NCBI GenBank assembly: GCA_001778285.1
Contig: MFGL01000025.1
Span: forward strand, 16,110 to 31,547
DNA from: Candidatus Falkowbacteria bacterium RIFOXYC2_FULL_47_12
Lineage (GTDB): Bacteria > Patescibacteriota > Patescibacteriia > Patescibacteriales > XYC2-FULL-47-12
Length of the DNA stretch: 15,438 nucleotides
Direction of reading: 5' to 3'
Part shown: piece after piece, positions 11,900-15,438 of the stretch
How the letters are laid out: the number at the start of each line of letters is the position of its first letter
How positions within the stretch are numbered: the stretch's first letter is position 1
Program-made: the position numbers and the translations under genes
Notes under the pieces: model-generated
What the model was told of the DNA's origin: nothing
Seen by the model: the letters and a program-made list of their open reading frames with translations, nothing else
The model's database searches: none

Positions 11900-13786
11900 A
11901 TGGCATCTAACATTAAGCAACAAAAAATATATTTGCCTATCAAGGGCATGCATTGCCGTTCCTGCGAAATGCTCGTGGAAGAAAAGCTGTCTCAAATTTC
12001 GGAGGTTACGCGTTCACAAGCAAGCGTGGCGCGCGCCGGCGTTGATATTTTTTATCACGAGCAAAAACCAAACGACAACGAAGTGGCGGAAGCCATTCGC
12101 GCCGCCGGCTATGAAATCGGCATGGCCAAACCAAAAACATGGCTTAATCATAATTTGAGCGACTATCAGGATTTAGGGGCTGTTTTCTTTATCTTTATCC
12201 TCGCGTATCTGGTACTTAAAAATTTTGGCGTCCTAAATTTGGGCGCCAGTTTGGCCTCAAGTTCTTTTAGTTTGCCCGTCGTTTTGCTGGTTGGCCTTAC
12301 CGCCGGTTTTTCTACTTGTATGGCGCTTGTGGGCGGAATTGTTTTAGGCATTGCCACGCGCCACGCCGAAGCGCATCCGGAAGCGAGTACCTGGCAAAAG
12401 TTCCGGCCGCATCTTTACTTTAATCTGGGCCGTATTATCGGTTACGCTTTACTTGGCGGGCTGCTCGGACTCGTTGGCAGCGCTTTGCAGTTATCCAATA
12501 CCGCAACCGGATTATTAACGCTCTTTGTTGGCGCCGTGATGCTCATTGTCGGTCTGCAACTGGTGGATGTTTTTCCTTGGCTGACAAATTGGAAATTCAC
12601 TTTGCCTAAAAGCGTCAGCCGCTTGTTCGGCATAAAAAATCATGTGCAGGAGTATAATCACAAGCAAGCGGTTATGACGGGCGCTTTAACTTTTTTTCTG
12701 CCCTGCGGCTTTACGCAAGCCATGCAGTTGTACGCAATTTCCAGCGGCAGTTTTGTTTCCGGCGCGCTGATTATGGGAATTTTTGCTTTAGGCACCGCGC
12801 CCGGACTTTTAAGCGTAGGCGGCATTACTTCAATAGTAAAAGGCGTATTTGCCAAACGGTTTTTTAAGTTCGCGGGACTGGTGGTTATCGCACTGGCGCT
12901 TTTCAATTTTGGCAACGGGGCGCGTTTGCTTGGCTGGAATTTTAATCCATCAGTTAACGCGGCGCAAAACAAAACAGCCGCGGCCGACCCTAACGTAACA
13001 TTAGAAAACGGCACGCAGGTTGTGCGGATGACTGAGGGAAATTCCGGTTACTCGCCGCGCAGTTTTACCATCCAAAAAGGCATTCCCGTGCGCTGGCTGA
13101 TTGACGCGCAAGCGCCATATTCCTGCGCTTCCAGCCTGATTGTGCCGTCCCTGAATTTGCGTTTTAACTTAAAGCCGGGCCAAAATGTTATTAAGTTCAC
13201 GCCCGCGCAGGCTGGCCAGATTAAATTTTCCTGCAGTATGGGAATGTACACGGGCAGTTTTAATGTTGTTGAACCGGGCGCAAAATCAAGCGCAGTAAAT
13301 CTCAATAGTAGTTTTACTTTGCAGACTGCTCAGGGAAGCACTTGCGGCTCAAGCGGCTTGCCCGCCGGAGCTTCAGCACAGGCGGGCGGTTGCGGTTGCG
13401 GCTTGCCCGCCGGAGCTTCAGCACAGGCGGGCGGAACGCGTAAGCCGTTTGCGCTAAACAGCGGGCAGACAAACAGCGATACTAACTCTGTCGCACTTTC
13501 AGACAGCCAAGGCGCGCAAGTATTAAAAACATCCTATACTTATGATGCTGATATTGAACCCAATTCGTTTGTGGTACAGGCAGGTAAACCGGTAAAACTG
13601 GAAATTGACGTTAAGGAAAACGGTTATGGCTGTATGAGTACGATTGTGGTGCCGGGTCTTTACGAAAAGCCGGAATATCTGCAGGCCGGTAAAATTATCG
13701 TGATGAATTTTACTCCGCAAAAAACCGGCGACTACCCCATTACCTGTGCGATGGGCGTGCCGCGTGGTATTATTAAAGTACAATGA
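11900..13786 (+). CDS. HMA - TauE/SafE-like membrane domain - double cupredoxin copper protein
   Basis: This 628-residue protein fuses four modules. An N-terminal heavy-metal-associated domain has GMHCRSC (C19, C22). A membrane domain of the TauE/SafE (DsbD/UreH-like) type covers about 92-345. It has two halves, each with a helix carrying a small-residue/Cys motif: GFSTCMALVGG near 136-146 and LPCGFTQAMQ near 267-276. Two cupredoxin-like domains follow, at about 371-457 and 540-628. The cupredoxins lack the usual His pair but keep Cys and Met: C409 with C445, M447 and M449 (CSMGM), then C578 with C616 and M618 (CAMG). This pattern recalls the Cu(I)-binding cupredoxin of pneumococcal CupA. Together they suggest Cu(I) capture, relay or membrane handling. 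The Gly-rich linker holds two in-frame palindromic elements. The gene overlaps or nearly touches the HMA gene downstream. Confidence 0.88.
   Translation: MASNIKQQKIYLPIKGMHCRSCEMLVEEKLSQISEVTRSQASVARAGVDIFYHEQKPNDNEVAEAIRAAGYEIGMAKPKTWLNHNLSDYQDLGAVFFIFILAYLVLKNFGVLNLGASLASSSFSLPVVLLVGLTAGFSTCMALVGGIVLGIATRHAEAHPEASTWQKFRPHLYFNLGRIIGYALLGGLLGLVGSALQLSNTATGLLTLFVGAVMLIVGLQLVDVFPWLTNWKFTLPKSVSRLFGIKNHVQEYNHKQAVMTGALTFFLPCGFTQAMQLYAISSGSFVSGALIMGIFALGTAPGLLSVGGITSIVKGVFAKRFFKFAGLVVIALALFNFGNGARLLGWNFNPSVNAAQNKTAAADPNVTLENGTQVVRMTEGNSGYSPRSFTIQKGIPVRWLIDAQAPYSCASSLIVPSLNLRFNLKPGQNVIKFTPAQAGQIKFSCSMGMYTGSFNVVEPGAKSSAVNLNSSFTLQTAQGSTCGSSGLPAGASAQAGGCGCGLPAGASAQAGGTRKPFALNSGQTNSDTNSVALSDSQGAQVLKTSYTYDADIEPNSFVVQAGKPVKLEIDVKENGYGCMSTIVVPGLYEKPEYLQAGKIIVMNFTPQKTGDYPITCAMGVPRGIIKVQ
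13353..13434. repeat. Two identical in-frame palindromic elements (37-bp direct repeat)
   Basis: Copies at 13353-13389 and 13398-13434 are identical over 37 bp with a 45-bp period, so the reading frame is kept. Each contains GCCCGCC, a 14-nt loop with GAGCTTCAG, and GGCGGGC, and each encodes GLPAGASAQAGG. They fall in the linker between the cupredoxins (residues 486-512). Ends and core match the elements at 829-859 and 1145-1184. Confidence 0.88.
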
Positions 13787-13818
13787 GTTGCAAAAAAACA
13801 TTAAAACAACAAAACAAT

Positions 13819-14058
13819 ATGACTTCAATTAAAATAATAATTAAGGGATTTCATTGTCCTTCTTGCGCTAAGCTGACCAAGATGAAAATAGAAGAAATCG
13901 CTGGTGTCAGCGAGGCGCGCGTTGATGAAGCAAGCGGCGCTACGGAAATTATCGCGAGCCGCGAAATTGCCAAACAAGAAATTAAACAGGTGCTTGCCGG
14001 TACTGGCTACACTATTCAAGCGTGGTTATCTTTAACAGAAACGCGCAATAAAAATTAA
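13819..14058 (+). CDS. Stand-alone HMA domain protein (CopZ-like copper chaperone)
   Basis: The 79-residue protein is a single heavy-metal-associated domain with IKGFHCPSC (C13, C16), a ferredoxin-like fold of normal length. Such proteins carry Cu(I) to export ATPases. It lies between a copper membrane fusion and a CopA gene, which fits that role. The start is uncertain. ATG 13819 gives a standard domain start ([11 protein letters not shown]). ATG 13783 would overlap the preceding stop as ATGA and add 12 residues from an A-rich stretch, which would allow translational coupling. I prefer 13819, since that extra sequence looks like a leader. The domain differs from a typical chaperone in having Phe in place of Met before HCxxC. 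Confidence 0.85.
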   Translation: MTSIKIIIKGFHCPSCAKLTKMKIEEIAGVSEARVDEASGATEIIASREIAKQEIKQVLAGTGYTIQAWLSLTETRNKN

Positions 14059-14069
14059 TAAATAAATTT

Positions 14070-15438
14070 ATGGATATTAAAAACATTAAACTGAGTATTT
14101 CCGGCATGCACTGCGCCTCCTGCGCCAGCATCATTGAGCGTTCGCTAAAAAAAATTCCGGGCGTTAAAGAGGGCAACGTTAATTTTGCCGCGGAAAAAGC
14201 TTCCGTCCTGTTTGACGAAACGAAAGCCACTGCGGCCGACTTGATCGCGGCCGTAAAAGCGGCCGGCTATAAAGCCGTAATAGTTGACGCTCGCGATACG
14301 GAATTTGAAGCCAGAAAAAGACGGGCGGAAATAACCGGCTACCGTAAAAAATTTCTCATCAGCATGATTTTAAGTTTACCCATGCTGTATTTCATGTTAC
14401 TAGATTTTTTTAAGTGGCTGCCGGGTGTTAATTCACTCCCGCCTTATTTCGGCATCGTTTCTTTACTATTAGCCACGCCGGTTCAATTCATCATCGGCTA
14501 CGGTTTCTATAAGGGCATGTGGTCGTCGCTGAAAATGAAAACCTTTAATATGGACAGCCTTATAGCCATCGGCACCTCCACCGCTTACCTTTACAGTTTA
14601 ATTTATTTCGTTATCTATTTCAGGCAAACCGGTTCGCTGATCGGCCTCGCGGGAGCAAAAATTCCCGAGCTGTATTTTGAAACCGCGGCTTTTCTGATTA
14701 CTTTCGTCACGCTCGGCAAATGGCTGGAAGCAAGGGCTAAGGGCAAGACTTCCGATTCCATAAAAAAATTAATGGGCCTGCAGGCCAAAACCGCGCGCGT
14801 TAATCGCGCCGGCGCGATTAAAGACATTCCGATTGAGGAAGTAGTCAAAGGCGACATTATCGTCGTGCGGCCGGGCGAAAAAATTCCGGTTGACGGCAAA
14901 ATCATCAAAGGCGGCTCGGCCGTGGACGAATCCATGCTAACCGGCGAGAGCATTCCGGTGGAAAAGCACCCGGGCGATATGGTTTTTGGCGCGACCATTA
15001 ATAAAAACGGCAGTTTTGAGTTTGAAGCCACCAGAGTCGGCGCGGAAACAGCGCTCGCGCAAATCATCCGCGTGGTGGAAGAGGCGCAAGGGTCAAAAGC
15101 GCCGATTCAAGCTTTCGCCGATGCCATTTCCGCCCGCTTCGTGCCCATCGTCATCGCCATCGCGATTATGACTTTTGCTATCTGGTTTTTCTTTTTGGGA
15201 TCCAGCTTGGCGTTTGCTTTAATGGCCTTTACGGCCGTTATCGTTATCGCCTGCCCCTGCGCTTTGGGTCTGGCGACGCCGACCGCCATTATGGTTGGCA
15301 CGGGTAAAGGAGCGGAGTACGGCATTTTAGTCAAAGGCGGCGAGCCGCTGGAGGCGGCTTGTAAAATCAAAGCTATTATCTTTGATAAAACCGGCACGCT
15401 GACTAAGGGCAAGCCGGAAGTTACGGATATTTTAACCT
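14070..15438 (+). CDS. copA: Copper-exporting P1B-type ATPase, N-terminal part (runs off the window)
   Basis: These are the first 456 codons of a CopA-type ATPase, which exports Cu(I) using ATP. One N-terminal HMA domain has SGMHCASC (C15, C18). Membrane helices begin near residue 93. The actuator loop TGES lies at 291-294, the ion-binding CPC at 395-397, and the phosphorylated aspartate is D439 in DKTGT, close to the window edge. The nucleotide-binding domain and final helices are outside. CPC plus a CxxC HMA indicates Cu(I) (or Ag(I)) rather than Zn or Cd, though the final-helix residues that would confirm this are not visible. It starts 11 nt after the HMA gene with no Shine-Dalgarno in an A/T-rich gap, so it is probably in the same operon. 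Confidence 0.96.
   Translation, partial: MDIKNIKLSISGMHCASCASIIERSLKKIPGVKEGNVNFAAEKASVLFDETKATAADLIAAVKAAGYKAVIVDARDTEFEARKRRAEITGYRKKFLISMILSLPMLYFMLLDFFKWLPGVNSLPPYFGIVSLLLATPVQFIIGYGFYKGMWSSLKMKTFNMDSLIAIGTSTAYLYSLIYFVIYFRQTGSLIGLAGAKIPELYFETAAFLITFVTLGKWLEARAKGKTSDSIKKLMGLQAKTARVNRAGAIKDIPIEEVVKGDIIVVRPGEKIPVDGKIIKGGSAVDESMLTGESIPVEKHPGDMVFGATINKNGSFEFEATRVGAETALAQIIRVVEEAQGSKAPIQAFADAISARFVPIVIAIAIMTFAIWFFFLGSSLAFALMAFTAVIVIACPCALGLATPTAIMVGTGKGAEYGILVKGGEPLEAACKIKAIIFDKTGTLTKGKPEVTDILT

Noticed and set aside
13353..13434. A CRISPR-like or minisatellite array
   Set aside because: Only two copies are present, the spacing is 8 bp and the frame is kept, so a duplicated palindromic element explains it better.

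Overview
The window looks like a piece of a Candidate Phyla Radiation (Patescibacteria, Parcubacteria-like) genome. The reasons are the style of GyrA, FtsK and the small double zinc-ribbon protein, a small GIY-YIG gene beside tRNA genes, tRNAs with no encoded CCA, starts that mostly lack a Shine-Dalgarno sequence, and many GC-rich hairpins in AT-rich spacers. UGA acts as a normal stop (it ends the NYN gene and the copper-membrane fusion), which argues against the code-25 lineages. The lineage is an inference; nothing here was searched against a database.

Layout. Positions 1-1127 (minus strand) hold, in transcription order, a small GIY-YIG nuclease gene, a decayed tRNA-Met copy, intact tRNA-Met(CAU), tRNA-Arg(UCG) and tRNA-Lys(CUU), then the N-terminal third of miaB, which starts 3 nt after the tRNA-Lys. 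Positions 1196-1767 hold a YacP-like NYN RNase-fold gene. Positions 1844-7988 hold a probable minus-strand operon, ftsK - MBL-fold hydrolase - small coiled-coil membrane protein - gyrA, ending in a terminator. Positions 8065-8640 hold a double zinc-ribbon gene with a near-consensus promoter, divergent from the plus-strand half. Positions 8640-11357 encode a 905-residue membrane-anchored surface protein with a thrombospondin type 1 repeat. Positions 11365-15438 hold a copper module: a Cys/Met-rich small membrane protein, a fusion of HMA, TauE/SafE-like membrane domain and two cupredoxins, a free-standing HMA protein, and a CopA-type P1B ATPase cut by the window end.

How the parts work together. 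The copper genes can be read as one Cu(I)-handling chain: three HMA units and two Cys/Met cupredoxin sites around a membrane domain and an export ATPase. No copper regulator is visible, but candidate hairpins lie between the first two genes.

Most notable signals. (1) Short palindromes with CCCGCC...GGCGGG ends occur in three settings: inside the D-loop of the dead tRNA-Met, in a spacer, and twice in frame as an exact 37-bp repeat in the copper fusion gene. This resembles the in-frame palindromic elements known from Rickettsia. (2) The GIY-YIG gene runs into the dead tRNA and takes its C-terminal residues from tRNA and palindrome sequence. (3) A thrombospondin repeat sits on a large bacterial surface protein. 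(4) The first copper gene appears to be transcribed as an almost leaderless mRNA.
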